A stretch of DNA of 64,000 nucleotides from Bifidobacterium bohemicum DSM 22767. Lineage in GTDB: Bacteria; Actinomycetota; Actinomycetes; Actinomycetales; Bifidobacteriaceae. Positions 8,739-18,138 of the stretch are shown here, in pieces (position 1 is the stretch's first letter; each line of letters opens with the position of its first letter). The DNA lies in NCBI RefSeq assembly GCF_000741525.1, contig NZ_JGYP01000001.1, positions 514,368 through 578,367 on the forward strand. The letters are read 5' to 3'. The notes under the pieces were generated by a model. The model was given only the letters and a program-made list of their open reading frames with translations, did no database searches and had not been told where the DNA came from. Made by a program: the position numbers and the translations under genes.

Positions 8739-9758
8739 CTATTCGCCTCTATAGCCGTTGGGATTCTTGGTCTGCCAGTTGATCGAGGAGGCGGCCATGT
8801 CGTCGATGCCCAGCTCGGCCTTCCAGCCCAGCTCACGCTCGGCCTTGGAGCAATCCGCGTAGCAGGCCGAGATGTCGCCGGGACGACGCGGCTTCATGAC
8901 GTAGGCGATGGAATGCCCTGCGGCCTTCTCGTATGCCTTGACGACTTCCAGAACCGAGTAGCCATGGCCTGTTCCCAGATTGTAGGTATACACGCCCGGC
9001 TTCGCAATCCTGTCGATCACGGCAACGTGTCCTTTGGCCAAGTCGACCACATGAAGATAGTCGCGCACACCTGTTCCGTCAGGCGTGTCGTAATCGTCGC
9101 CGAACACTTGCACGGCAGGCAGTTCGCCGAACGCAACTTTGGCGATATAAGGGGTCAGATTTGCCGGAATGCCCTTCGGATCCTCACCAATCAGACCGGA
9201 CTCATGAGCACCGACCGGGTTGAAGTAACGCAGGATGACGATTGTCCAGGAATCGTCGGCCACATGAACATCGCGCAGCATCTGCTCCTCCATTAGCTTG
9301 GTCGAGCCATACGGATTGGTCGTGCCCCCGACAGGGCTTTCCTCCGTCAAGGGCAGGCTTTCCGGAGTGCCATAAACGGTTGCGGAGGATGAGAATACGA
9401 TGCGCTTGACGTCATGCGAGCGCATGGCCTTAAGCAGCACGAGCGTGCTGTTGAGATTGTTGTCATAGTATTCAATCGGCTTGGCGACGGATTCGCCCAC
9501 TGACTTCAGGCTCGCGAAGTGGATGACCCAGTCGACCTTGTTCTCTTCGAAGATGCGATCCATCAGGGCCTCGTCCCGCACGTCGCCTTCATAGCGCTTC
9601 ACGTGCTTGCCGGTGATCTCCTCGACGCGATCGAGCGCCTTAGGAGACGAGTTGGTGTAATTGTCGACACAAACGATGTCGTATCCCCTGTTCAGCAGCT
9701 CGACGTCGGTGTGCGTGCCGATATAGCCGGCACCTCCGGTTACCAGAATGGTCGTCAT
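8739..9758 (-). CDS. galE: UDP-glucose 4-epimerase
   Basis: Interconverts UDP-galactose and UDP-glucose (339 residues; also UDP-GalNAc and UDP-GlcNAc in some bifidobacterial forms), using bound NAD in the cytoplasm. The Rossmann glycine motif GGAGYIG is at residues 8-14. The catalytic YxxxK is in NPYGSTKL (about Tyr149, Lys153), and a Ser/Ser/Ala triplet FSSSATVYG precedes it. Length is normal for the extended SDR epimerases. AAGGAG lies 6 bases before the ATG. It is a single-gene unit ending in the terminator at 8671. It lies next to the glycan locus and can serve Leloir metabolism or precursor supply. Confidence 0.95.
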   Translation of the reverse strand: MTTILVTGGAGYIGTHTDVELLNRGYDIVCVDNYTNSSPKALDRVEEITGKHVKRYEGDVRDEALMDRIFEENKVDWVIHFASLKSVGESVAKPIEYYDNNLNSTLVLLKAMRSHDVKRIVFSSSATVYGTPESLPLTEESPVGGTTNPYGSTKLMEEQMLRDVHVADDSWTIVILRYFNPVGAHESGLIGEDPKGIPANLTPYIAKVAFGELPAVQVFGDDYDTPDGTGVRDYLHVVDLAKGHVAVIDRIAKPGVYTYNLGTGHGYSVLEVVKAYEKAAGHSIAYVMKPRRPGDISACYADCSKAERELGWKAELGIDDMAASSINWQTKNPNGYRGE

Positions 9759-10367
9759 GATTGCTCCTTACTGATTACTGACACATCATAATCTCACAGA
9801 AACTTACAATACCTAACATTATCACACATACAACATCATTGCACCTTACGGCAATTCAGGCGTTTTGCGGCAATTCTCAATAGCGACATGTCACACAGAC
9901 AGGCCAGAGCACGGACACCGACCCAACACATACCATACAACAAACCTCGTAAACCCAACCACGAGGACCCTCCGTTTTGATGAACTTTCAAAACCAGGGC
10001 TTTCCGAGAATTGCAATGTCGTTTCGGACCTTTAAACACTGCCGTGATACCGAGAATCCGCCACACCCTGCCCAGTTGATCGCGCATCACGTCACGCATG
10101 ACGGATTGGTCGCGATCCACCCGCATCGGAGTGTGCTCGGCGTTCACACAAATGCCGTGCTGGCCGAAATAACCGTACGGTGAAAACCGTCAGAAAAGCG
10201 TCTTGCGCCCAACGTAACCGGCACTGTACGCAACATGCGCCTGTTCCTCCCATCAAATCCCTCGTTTTCATGGAAGACGGTGCACTGTGGATGACCTCTC
10301 GCCACACTATAGTCGTAGAGCCACAATGACGGCAACCAACCGGCCAGCAGAATATGACCACGATATT
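9759..10367. other. Intergenic region without a convincing gene
   Basis: About 600 bases between galE and the SNF2 gene. The galE promoter must lie at its left edge, where sequence is A/T-rich (9780-9840). A 103-codon frame on the minus strand (9836-10147) and a 68-codon frame on plus (9977) have unusual composition and no recognisable domain. I do not see an RNA gene. Confidence 0.5.
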
Positions 10368-13300
10368 CTATCCGAGCAGCTCCAACAGGTCGTCCTTGGT
10401 CAAGGCGGAGATGCCGGCCGCCGATCCGGAGCTCGCATCGTCCACGAACCGTGTGGCCAGATCGCTTTTGGCCTGCTGCATCTTCAGGATTCGTTCCTCG
10501 ATGGTATCCTTGGCGACGATCTGGTAGACGTTGACATCCTGGGTCTGGCCGATGCGGTGGGCCCGGTCGGTCGCCTGCTCCTGCGCGGCGGCGTTCCACC
10601 ACGGATCGGCATGGACCACCACGCACGCACCCGTGAGGTTCAGTCCCGTGTTTCCCGCCTTCAACGAGATCAGAAAGACAGGGGTGTCATCTGCGTTGAA
10701 TTTGTCGACCAACTCCAAACGTCTGCGCTTAGGGGTCGCACCGGTAATGACGTCATACGCCACATCATCCCGGCGCAGACGCTCGGCGATCAGATCCAGG
10801 AAGCTGGTGAACTGGGAGAAGATAAGCATCTTACGACCGGCGTCCTGACAGCTTGAGACCAGTTCCGCGATGGCGTCGAGCTTGGCGGAGGGAACATTAC
10901 GGGGTTTTGTGGTTTTCCGTCCACCGCCAACGGTGTTCGCCTCGACCTCAGCCGTAAGCTCCGCATCGTCCCAACCATCATCGGCACGCTCGATCTGACG
11001 GGCAGGGGCTCCCCACGCGCGGGTATCCTTTTTGACGACGTTGCTGCCGACGTTTTCAAAAAGCAGACGGGGGTCACAACAGGCCTGACGCAGTCGGGTC
11101 AGTTGTGCGAGGACTTGAATCTTTCCGGTCTTGAACTCAATGTCCTTCTGCTTGGTCACGGTGGCCCGCAACTGCTGTTCAAGCGCGGCGTATAGTCTGC
11201 GCTGCTCCCCCTCCAACCGCACGGTAATCACGTTCTCGATCTTATCGGGCAGATCCTTGAGAACCTGCGACTTCAACCGTCGCAGGATGAACGGCCCGAC
11301 GAATGCCTGCAATTTCGCCTCGGCATCCGGGTCGCCGCTCATGATCGGCTGTTCGAACCGCTCTCGAAAACGCTTATATGATCCGAGCATTCCGGGCATG
11401 AGGAAATCAACGATGCTCCACAACTCGGAAAGACGGTTTTCGATCGGCGTGCCGGTCAGGGCGAAACGGTGCTGCGCCAGTACACTGCGAACCGCACGCG
11501 ATGACTTGGTCGCATGATTCTTGATGTACTGGGCCTCGTCCAACACCATGGTATAGCAGGTCAGACCTTGGTAATCCTCGATGTCTCGACGCAACAGGTC
11601 ATATGAGGTGATGATCACGTCCGGAACGGAGCCGGATACACCAGACGATGCATCGTCAGAGCCCGGAGTGAAGGTTCCATCATACTCACTATCCGCCGGG
11701 AGGGGACCAGCAGCACTCCGCCAACCGTCATGATATGGCGCAGGATTCTCACCGCCCGCATCACCGGTGCCACGATTGTCGGCCGAGTCGACGGACATGG
11801 CCGAACCGTCGACGCGGCTCAGCGAGGAACCTCCCTTCATGGCGTTTTCGACCTCGTAACTCAGGCGATCAGCGGAATCGAAGCCTGACGCGCCATCAAC
11901 GGGCTGATTCGCATACCATATCTTCGAACGATTCAGGATGGTACGACGCTCAGCCTTTGACCCGGCGAGCACCGAGACCCTCAGACCCGGCGCGAACTTG
12001 GCACATTCCGCGGCCCAGTTATAGACCAACGAGGCAGGACATACGATGAGATCAGGCCCGACCTTGCGCTGTTCGGATCGTCGCGCAAGCAGGAACGCCA
12101 GCATCTGCACCGTCTTGCCCAAGCCCATTTCGTCAGCCAGAATACCGCCGAAACCCTTATCGCTCACGGCATTGAGCCAGCGGAACCCCTCCATCTGGTA
12201 TGGGCGCAGTACATTTTCAAAGCTTTGCGGAACCTGGTACCGTCGGGGATCAATGGATCTCAAATCATCCACGTATTGTCTGAAATCAGCGCTTTTCTCC
12301 CGCCGATCCGCTTCATGGTCAAGATAGTATGCCTGATACGCAGGCACGGAAGTGCTCCCGGAATCAAGCTCCGAAGGCTTGAGCCCCAAATCGCCGCTCA
12401 CCTCATCCAGTTTGCTCACATCGACATCATCCATGTTCACGAACGATCCGTCACGCAGACGGTGGAATTTACGGCGTTTACGGTAGCTATTAAGCAAAGC
12501 CGGCACATCGGCAGGGTCGATTTCATCGGCTATCGCCGAAACCTCCACCAAACCGGATTTCATTGACAGGCCTATTTTGAACACCGGATGCGGGCTGTTC
12601 GTCAACCCGTCAAAAGCCGGAGTGGAAAAAACGTCTCCGAGTCCACGCAACACGGGCAGACCTTCACTGATCAGCCGGTAAATCGCCTTCTCGTCGTCCT
12701 GTGGGATACGGGCGACCGACCCGAACGGCTCAGGGAAATACTGTCGCACCGCTTCGACGGCCAGACGTTCGGCCTGCTTGTCACGAACAACGGATCCGCC
12801 CGGAGCGATACCCGAAAACACGTGGAACCGCTCGTCACCGTAGCGAGCCTGAACATCACAGGTGATGCCGGATTTGTCGCGATCCAGATATGTTTCAATC
12901 ACGCATGGCACACGTCGGTTTGCCCATAGTTCAGCAGGCAGTTTCGCTGCAATGCCGTGGGCACGCGAGACGTTGTCGCCATGATTGACATCAGCGGCAG
13001 GCTCATCGACGGCGCCAACCAACCTTGCCTCGTTTTCCGCCTGTCCCACTGGCTCGAGAGCCGGCAATACCGTACGCGAAAACTCCTCTATGTCGTCGGC
13101 ACTCAAATACAGATCGCCACGCTCGCCGACCCCGCATAAGACGGTAAGCAACGCACGATTCTCCACAAATGCCTTGGAACAGCGGTAAATAAGCGGAGTC
13201 GCCGCCGAATCCGGTCGCGAATGAACCGGCGTATCGACCACATCCTGCGAATAACCGATGGTCTCGGCGTTCACGGCCGCCTGTTCCTGGCGATCCGACA

Positions 13301-14567
13301 TAGGCCGTCGATGCACAATGACATAGGACGTCACACGCCCAACAACAAACTGCTCTATGACCATATCATGCCGAATCACGTATCCCTTTTTACCGTCATT
13401 TTCCCCGGTATCGGCATCCCGAACGCCATCATCATCGGACGCGGCCTCGACCACCAGACCGAGGTCCGGATCGCCATCCACAACCGAAACCGGCATAGCC
13501 GAACCATACCAACCTCCGGCATAATCGAGCGTGACATCCTGATTGACATATAAATCAAGCAATTCAGCGGTCTCGTCATCCGATAGGCGCATCCGCTGAG
13601 CCTCGTTTTTGGCCTGATAGAACGTATAGTCACCCGAAACGCTGCGACGGATCTCAATGGCGCGTGAAAGAATCGCTATCAGATCCCGAGAACGCCGGTC
13701 AAACGAATCAACCGAATGGACGAATGCGAGCTTCTTGCCATACGAAACGAATTCGCGACGGCCGATCGAATCGATAAGGCCGTGCACATCCTTGATGACA
13801 TATGAAATACCCTTGGAAGGCACGCAGATGTGCAGATGCAAATACCAGTCCCCGCCCTGCCGCTCAAGCATGGGGCGCAACGTGACCGAACCGATGGGCA
13901 TATGGCGGGTAAGGGCCGTAACGCCACCCGAATCACCCGACGCGCGGCTGCTGACCTCCTTCAACAGTTCGAGCTGGCGGTTCTTGGCCTCCTGTTCAAG
14001 CTGCGAATCCTGCTGATGCATATAAGACACCAGCGAACGCGAGGTGCGGCGGGGCGGGCGACGAGCCCGACGGGACGCAACCGCACCGTCAGAAGATTTC
14101 CCGAGCCCATATGGCGGCAGTTCCCTGAACACTTGGGGTTTATCGTTATATTGCATTATCAGGGCGATAACATGTTTGCACAGTGATCCATACCGGCCAT
14201 ACGCCGGGCAGGTACAGTTGGAATCCAGTATTTGCCCGTGATTCTCGTCGACGAGCGTCTCGACCTCATAGTCGTCGGCATACTGGTCGGCCGCCTCGAC
14301 GGATGCAGCCAGTCTGGTCCCTTCGGAACCAGGAGTACACGTAAAATCGTGAATTCGACCGCTTTCGATGACATCGTATGCGCGGTAGAATGATTTGCCT
14401 CCAAGTTGCCGCAGGGTTTGTTCGGAAACCACCGGTTCAGCCGAGCCATAGGTGACTCCCCCATCGGAATCAATCACACCTCCAAAACCCTCATCGTCAC
14501 CGGAATCGAGGCCGAAGCCACCCGCACCGCCCGTGCGGGAACCATAAACCGAGGTGTGCCAATCCAA
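10368..14567 (-). CDS. SWIM zinc-finger SNF2-family DNA helicase
   Basis: Large ATP-dependent DNA translocase (1399 residues). The N-terminus has a SWIM zinc finger (CTCPAYGRYGSLCKH, about residues 115-130). A long middle region follows, then the Swi2/Snf2 ATPase: Walker A in ADEMGLGKT (about 815), DEAQ box (about 1010), TGTPIENRLSELWS, and the C-terminal helicase lobe with SLKAGNTGLNL and ATDRAHRIGQ. A Gly/Ser/Asp-rich insert of about 80 residues sits inside the first ATPase lobe. The start is TTG at 14567 with AAGGAAAGG about 11 bases upstream. SWIM-SNF2 proteins are common in actinobacteria with roles in DNA repair or chromatin-like remodelling; the exact role is unknown. Confidence 0.88.
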   Translation of the reverse strand: MDWHTSVYGSRTGGAGGFGLDSGDDEGFGGVIDSDGGVTYGSAEPVVSEQTLRQLGGKSFYRAYDVIESGRIHDFTCTPGSEGTRLAASVEAADQYADDYEVETLVDENHGQILDSNCTCPAYGRYGSLCKHVIALIMQYNDKPQVFRELPPYGLGKSSDGAVASRRARRPPRRTSRSLVSYMHQQDSQLEQEAKNRQLELLKEVSSRASGDSGGVTALTRHMPIGSVTLRPMLERQGGDWYLHLHICVPSKGISYVIKDVHGLIDSIGRREFVSYGKKLAFVHSVDSFDRRSRDLIAILSRAIEIRRSVSGDYTFYQAKNEAQRMRLSDDETAELLDLYVNQDVTLDYAGGWYGSAMPVSVVDGDPDLGLVVEAASDDDGVRDADTGENDGKKGYVIRHDMVIEQFVVGRVTSYVIVHRRPMSDRQEQAAVNAETIGYSQDVVDTPVHSRPDSAATPLIYRCSKAFVENRALLTVLCGVGERGDLYLSADDIEEFSRTVLPALEPVGQAENEARLVGAVDEPAADVNHGDNVSRAHGIAAKLPAELWANRRVPCVIETYLDRDKSGITCDVQARYGDERFHVFSGIAPGGSVVRDKQAERLAVEAVRQYFPEPFGSVARIPQDDEKAIYRLISEGLPVLRGLGDVFSTPAFDGLTNSPHPVFKIGLSMKSGLVEVSAIADEIDPADVPALLNSYRKRRKFHRLRDGSFVNMDDVDVSKLDEVSGDLGLKPSELDSGSTSVPAYQAYYLDHEADRREKSADFRQYVDDLRSIDPRRYQVPQSFENVLRPYQMEGFRWLNAVSDKGFGGILADEMGLGKTVQMLAFLLARRSEQRKVGPDLIVCPASLVYNWAAECAKFAPGLRVSVLAGSKAERRTILNRSKIWYANQPVDGASGFDSADRLSYEVENAMKGGSSLSRVDGSAMSVDSADNRGTGDAGGENPAPYHDGWRSAAGPLPADSEYDGTFTPGSDDASSGVSGSVPDVIITSYDLLRRDIEDYQGLTCYTMVLDEAQYIKNHATKSSRAVRSVLAQHRFALTGTPIENRLSELWSIVDFLMPGMLGSYKRFRERFEQPIMSGDPDAEAKLQAFVGPFILRRLKSQVLKDLPDKIENVITVRLEGEQRRLYAALEQQLRATVTKQKDIEFKTGKIQVLAQLTRLRQACCDPRLLFENVGSNVVKKDTRAWGAPARQIERADDGWDDAELTAEVEANTVGGGRKTTKPRNVPSAKLDAIAELVSSCQDAGRKMLIFSQFTSFLDLIAERLRRDDVAYDVITGATPKRRRLELVDKFNADDTPVFLISLKAGNTGLNLTGACVVVHADPWWNAAAQEQATDRAHRIGQTQDVNVYQIVAKDTIEERILKMQQAKSDLATRFVDDASSGSAAGISALTKDDLLELLG

Positions 14568-14878
14568 AATGTCCGATGCCTTTCCTTATAAGATCCCATT
14601 GCGTTCGCATACGACACGGTTGCAACACAGCCCGTTCAATGACCTGACTCAACCATGTTCGTAAACCTTCAGTCTACTACCCGTCTGAAGCGTCGCATAA
14701 TCACTTGGCTCTTGGCGATGAAGCATGGTCACCGCAAAGAAGACACCGCAGATGGGCGACGCCGCCGAAATCCGTCTTTACGGACACAAACACGATGTTC
14801 GAGCCACTGCCGAAATGGTTACGACGAATCCGAGACGCCGAAGCCGATATCACGATCCGTGATTCGAAACGGATGATA
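14568..14878. other. Gap between SNF2 and UvrA-like genes
   Basis: 311 bases containing the leader of the SNF2 gene, including its ribosome site near 14582-14592. No gene or strong terminator recognised. Confidence 0.4.
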
Positions 14879-17773
14879 TCATCCCCGCAAATGCCTCGCC
14901 AGATAACGACCCGTCAGACTCGCCGGATTCGAAGCGATTGCATCCGGCGTGCCCGCGGCGACGATACGACCGCCTTCCTCGCCTCCACCCGGCCCCATAT
15001 CGATCACATAATCGGCGTTGGCGATCATGTCAAGGTCATGTTCGATGAACACCACCGTCGCACCGCCTTCGACCAAACGCTCCAGTACGCCGATCAGCGT
15101 ACGGACGTCGAGCGGATGCAGCCCGGTGGTCGGCTCGTCCAACACAAAAAGCGTGGCGTCCTGCCGTCTGCCCAGTTCGTTGGACAGTTTGAGACGCTGA
15201 GCCTCGCCGCCCGACAGACTCGGCGTATCCTCGCCCAGGGTCAGATATCCCAAACCCAGGTCGTGCAGGGTCGAGAGCGCCTGATGAATCCGACGGCACA
15301 GGGAAGGCGAGACCATATCCGTCCGTTGGTCGCCGTTGTTTGACCCCACCAAGTCCAACGCTTCCGGTGAATCCCGCTCCCTGGCGCGCTTCGACCGATC
15401 AGAGACGAAGAAGTCAAGGGCATCGTCCACTTCGAGATCCAGCACCTGAGGCAACGTCAGCCCTTGCGGGTGGGCATCTGTAGCCAGAAGCACCTCATCG
15501 GCCTCGGACCGGTAACGTCTGCCGTCACATTGCGGGCAGGCGATCGTAACATCCGGCAGAAACTGAATATCCAGACTTATCTGCCCGGTGCCGTCACATT
15601 GCGGGCAACGCAACGAGCCTGTGTTATAGGAGAAATCGGAGAGCTTGAGTTTGCGCCGTTTCGCCGCATCCGTGGCGGCGAAGGCACGCCTGAGCATATC
15701 CATGACGCCGGTGTAGGTGGCCACGGTAGAACGCACGTTGATGCCGATCGGGGTGGAATCCACAAGCTGCACACGTCTGATGCCAGCGGCATCGACGGCA
15801 CGGACATGAGAGGGCAGACGTCGGGATGCACGAATGGAATCCGAATCGCCTGACGTGCCATCGGAGGCAGCGGATTCATCCACGCCGGTCTGCGCCGCCT
15901 CAAGTGCCGGCACCAGCGATTCAAGCACCATCGTGGTTTTGCCTGAACCCGACACACCCGTAACGGCTGTCATACATCCTTTCGGAATCGCGACTCGCAA
16001 CGGATGCACGGTGTGGATGGGGTCCGTCCGCATGGTGATCCAGTCCGTTTCGCCGTTTCCGGAAGACATGCCTTCAGTCAGGATGACCCGGTTGGAGGAA
16101 GCGCTCGAACCCTTGCCAGCGGTTTGCGTGGCGACGCTTCCCGTTCCGCCGCCGTTGCCGTCGATCAGATGAACGCCATTGTTCTTCACGGTCGCCCTTG
16201 AATCCCCTTCTACAAACGACCGAAACGCCGTGGACATAGGCGGCAAGGCTTTGCGCTCCCGCACTACGACCGGCTCGGTGCCAGCAAGAAAACCGGCAAT
16301 ACGCGAGTTAGGTGATTGCAGTATCCGTTCAGGCTCGCCCTGCGCCACGATTGTTCCACCACGCGAACCGGCGCCTGGCCCCATCTCGATGAAATAGTCG
16401 GCCGCTTTCAAGACGCTCACGTCATGATCGACGAACACCACGGAATTGCCGGATGCCAATAAATCGCGCATGACTCCGACCAGGCCCTCGATATTGGCCG
16501 GGTGCAGGCCCGTTGAAGGCTCATCGAGCACATACAGCACACCGGTGGTCTCATTACGCACGGCTCTTGAGAGCTGGGCACGCTGCCGCTCACCCGTGGA
16601 CAGCGAGGCCGTGGAACGGTCCAGCGTAAGGTAACCCAATCCCAGTTGCATCAGCCTGGCACCCATATCGCAAAGGGCATCGACCAGACTCTGGGCCATG
16701 CCGCGCATATCTGTCGGCAGCCCAGCCGACACGGTCGAAGCCCAGTCGAGAACATCACGCAGGGGCCACGAAGTGGCCTCGGCCAGATTGACCTGCCCTA
16801 TCTTCGGGGCGCGCGCCCTTTCGTTAAGCCGCGAACCCCCGCATTCGGGGCAGGTGCGTTCAACGAGAAACTTGGCGACCTTCTTCATCCGCTTTTCATC
16901 GGTGGCGCGGTCAAGCTCTTTGGTGACCGTCAGACGAGCGTTGCGGAAGGTGAAATCGAGATTGTGCACGCCTTTTATGGAGGTGATCGTGATGTGTTTC
17001 TTCTCTTCCGGCCCATTGAATACAATCTCACGTTCCGCGTCCGTCAGTTCACGGAAAGGCACGTCGGTGCGCACGCCAAACTCACGTACGATGTCCGGCT
17101 GGACGTTAAAACCGAACGTGCGCCAAGGCACCACCGCGCCCTGATCGATCGTCAGGCTTTCATCAGGCACCAACGTCGCGTCGTCCACCTGGCGAATCAC
17201 GCCCGTCCCTTGGCAGGTTGGACAGGCTCCGGTCGAGTTGAACGCAAGTTCCTCGGCGCTGGGAGGCTCGACCAGAGCGCCGCACTGTTCGCAATGAATC
17301 GGGATCTCGGCGGCCACGTCGAGCGTCGGCTTGCAGTAGTGCCCGTTTGGACATCGGTGCGAAGCCAGACGGGAGAACATCAGACGAAGCACATTCAGCG
17401 TCTCCGTGGACGTGCCGAATGTCGAACGCATGCCTCCGGCACCGGGGCGCTGCCTCAGCGCGAGCGCCGGAGGGATGAAACGCACCGAATCGACCTGCGC
17501 CTTTTCGGCCTGCGTCATCCGTCTTCTGGTATAGGTGGACAAGGCATCAAGATATCGCCTTGAACCCTCCGCGTAGAGCACGCCCAGAGCCAATGAGGAT
17601 TTGCCCGAACCGCTTACGCCGGCGATGGCCACAAGCCGGTTGAGCGGAATATCGAGATCAAGTCCATGAAGGTTGTGCACTCTGGCGCCACGCACCTCGA
17701 TAGCGTCCGGAACAGGAGAAGCATCCGCCTGTACTACCGGCATACCACTCTTATCCGTCATGCAATCATCCAT
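14879..17773 (-). CDS. Class II UvrA-like ABC ATPase
   Basis: Excinuclease-ABC-subunit-A-like protein (about 964 residues) with two ABC ATPase halves. Walker A motifs are GVSGSGKSS (52-60) and GVSGSGKTT. Signatures are LSTGERQRAQLS and LSGGEAQRLKLS, with DEPSTGLHP and DEPTTGLHP Walker B segments. CxxC zinc modules include CPECGGS and CPQCDGTG. The UvrB-binding insertion of canonical UvrA (with its VRGKKG-type motif) is not seen after the first Walker A. This matches class II UvrA proteins linked to drug self-resistance or uncharacterised repair. The frame is open to 18067, but the ATG at 17773 has AGAGGCGG upstream and begins near where homology starts. A low-complexity Ser/Gly stretch separates the halves. 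Confidence 0.85.
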   Translation of the reverse strand: MDDCMTDKSGMPVVQADASPVPDAIEVRGARVHNLHGLDLDIPLNRLVAIAGVSGSGKSSLALGVLYAEGSRRYLDALSTYTRRRMTQAEKAQVDSVRFIPPALALRQRPGAGGMRSTFGTSTETLNVLRLMFSRLASHRCPNGHYCKPTLDVAAEIPIHCEQCGALVEPPSAEELAFNSTGACPTCQGTGVIRQVDDATLVPDESLTIDQGAVVPWRTFGFNVQPDIVREFGVRTDVPFRELTDAEREIVFNGPEEKKHITITSIKGVHNLDFTFRNARLTVTKELDRATDEKRMKKVAKFLVERTCPECGGSRLNERARAPKIGQVNLAEATSWPLRDVLDWASTVSAGLPTDMRGMAQSLVDALCDMGARLMQLGLGYLTLDRSTASLSTGERQRAQLSRAVRNETTGVLYVLDEPSTGLHPANIEGLVGVMRDLLASGNSVVFVDHDVSVLKAADYFIEMGPGAGSRGGTIVAQGEPERILQSPNSRIAGFLAGTEPVVVRERKALPPMSTAFRSFVEGDSRATVKNNGVHLIDGNGGGTGSVATQTAGKGSSASSNRVILTEGMSSGNGETDWITMRTDPIHTVHPLRVAIPKGCMTAVTGVSGSGKTTMVLESLVPALEAAQTGVDESAASDGTSGDSDSIRASRRLPSHVRAVDAAGIRRVQLVDSTPIGINVRSTVATYTGVMDMLRRAFAATDAAKRRKLKLSDFSYNTGSLRCPQCDGTGQISLDIQFLPDVTIACPQCDGRRYRSEADEVLLATDAHPQGLTLPQVLDLEVDDALDFFVSDRSKRARERDSPEALDLVGSNNGDQRTDMVSPSLCRRIHQALSTLHDLGLGYLTLGEDTPSLSGGEAQRLKLSNELGRRQDATLFVLDEPTTGLHPLDVRTLIGVLERLVEGGATVVFIEHDLDMIANADYVIDMGPGGGEEGGRIVAAGTPDAIASNPASLTGRYLARHLRG

Positions 17774-18138
17774 CGCTTGGCCGCCTCTTCGTTTTGCACT
17801 CACAGCATCAACTTTAGTCGGATATAACCACCTTTTGACGTCAAGAGCCGTTCGATAAGAAGCGGCCAAGCAGCGAGCAATACGGAGCACGTGACGACAT
17901 AATGATGAACGGCTGTCTACGCCTATCAAACCAGGGAATCTTGATTGCTCATCCAAGAACCGTAACGAAACCGCCAACGCCCTAAAGTTCGACGACAAGC
18001 CGACATCGAACCGTCTCGAACGCGCCATCGTCTCGTTCGATCGAACGAAACGGAATACCATAGGCAAGAAGACATGGGATCCGCTGCCTTCTTGCCGGAG
18101 ATTTCTTTCATGCGATGAACCGTGAAAACGGAAACGGA
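17774..18138. other. Gap between UvrA-like and DEAD-box genes
   Basis: 365 bases, open in the UvrA frame but without a start signal or recognised domain. It probably holds the UvrA-like promoter and the end of the helicase transcript. Nothing else identified. Confidence 0.4.

Noticed and set aside
9836..10147. 103-codon minus-strand frame between galE and the SNF2 gene
   Set aside because: No ribosome site, no recognisable fold, and overlapping frames on the other strand look equally random.
17774..18067. 98-codon N-terminal extension of the UvrA-like protein
   Set aside because: Basic, unconserved-looking sequence; the ATG at 17773 has AGAGGCGG upstream and immediately precedes the ABC domain.
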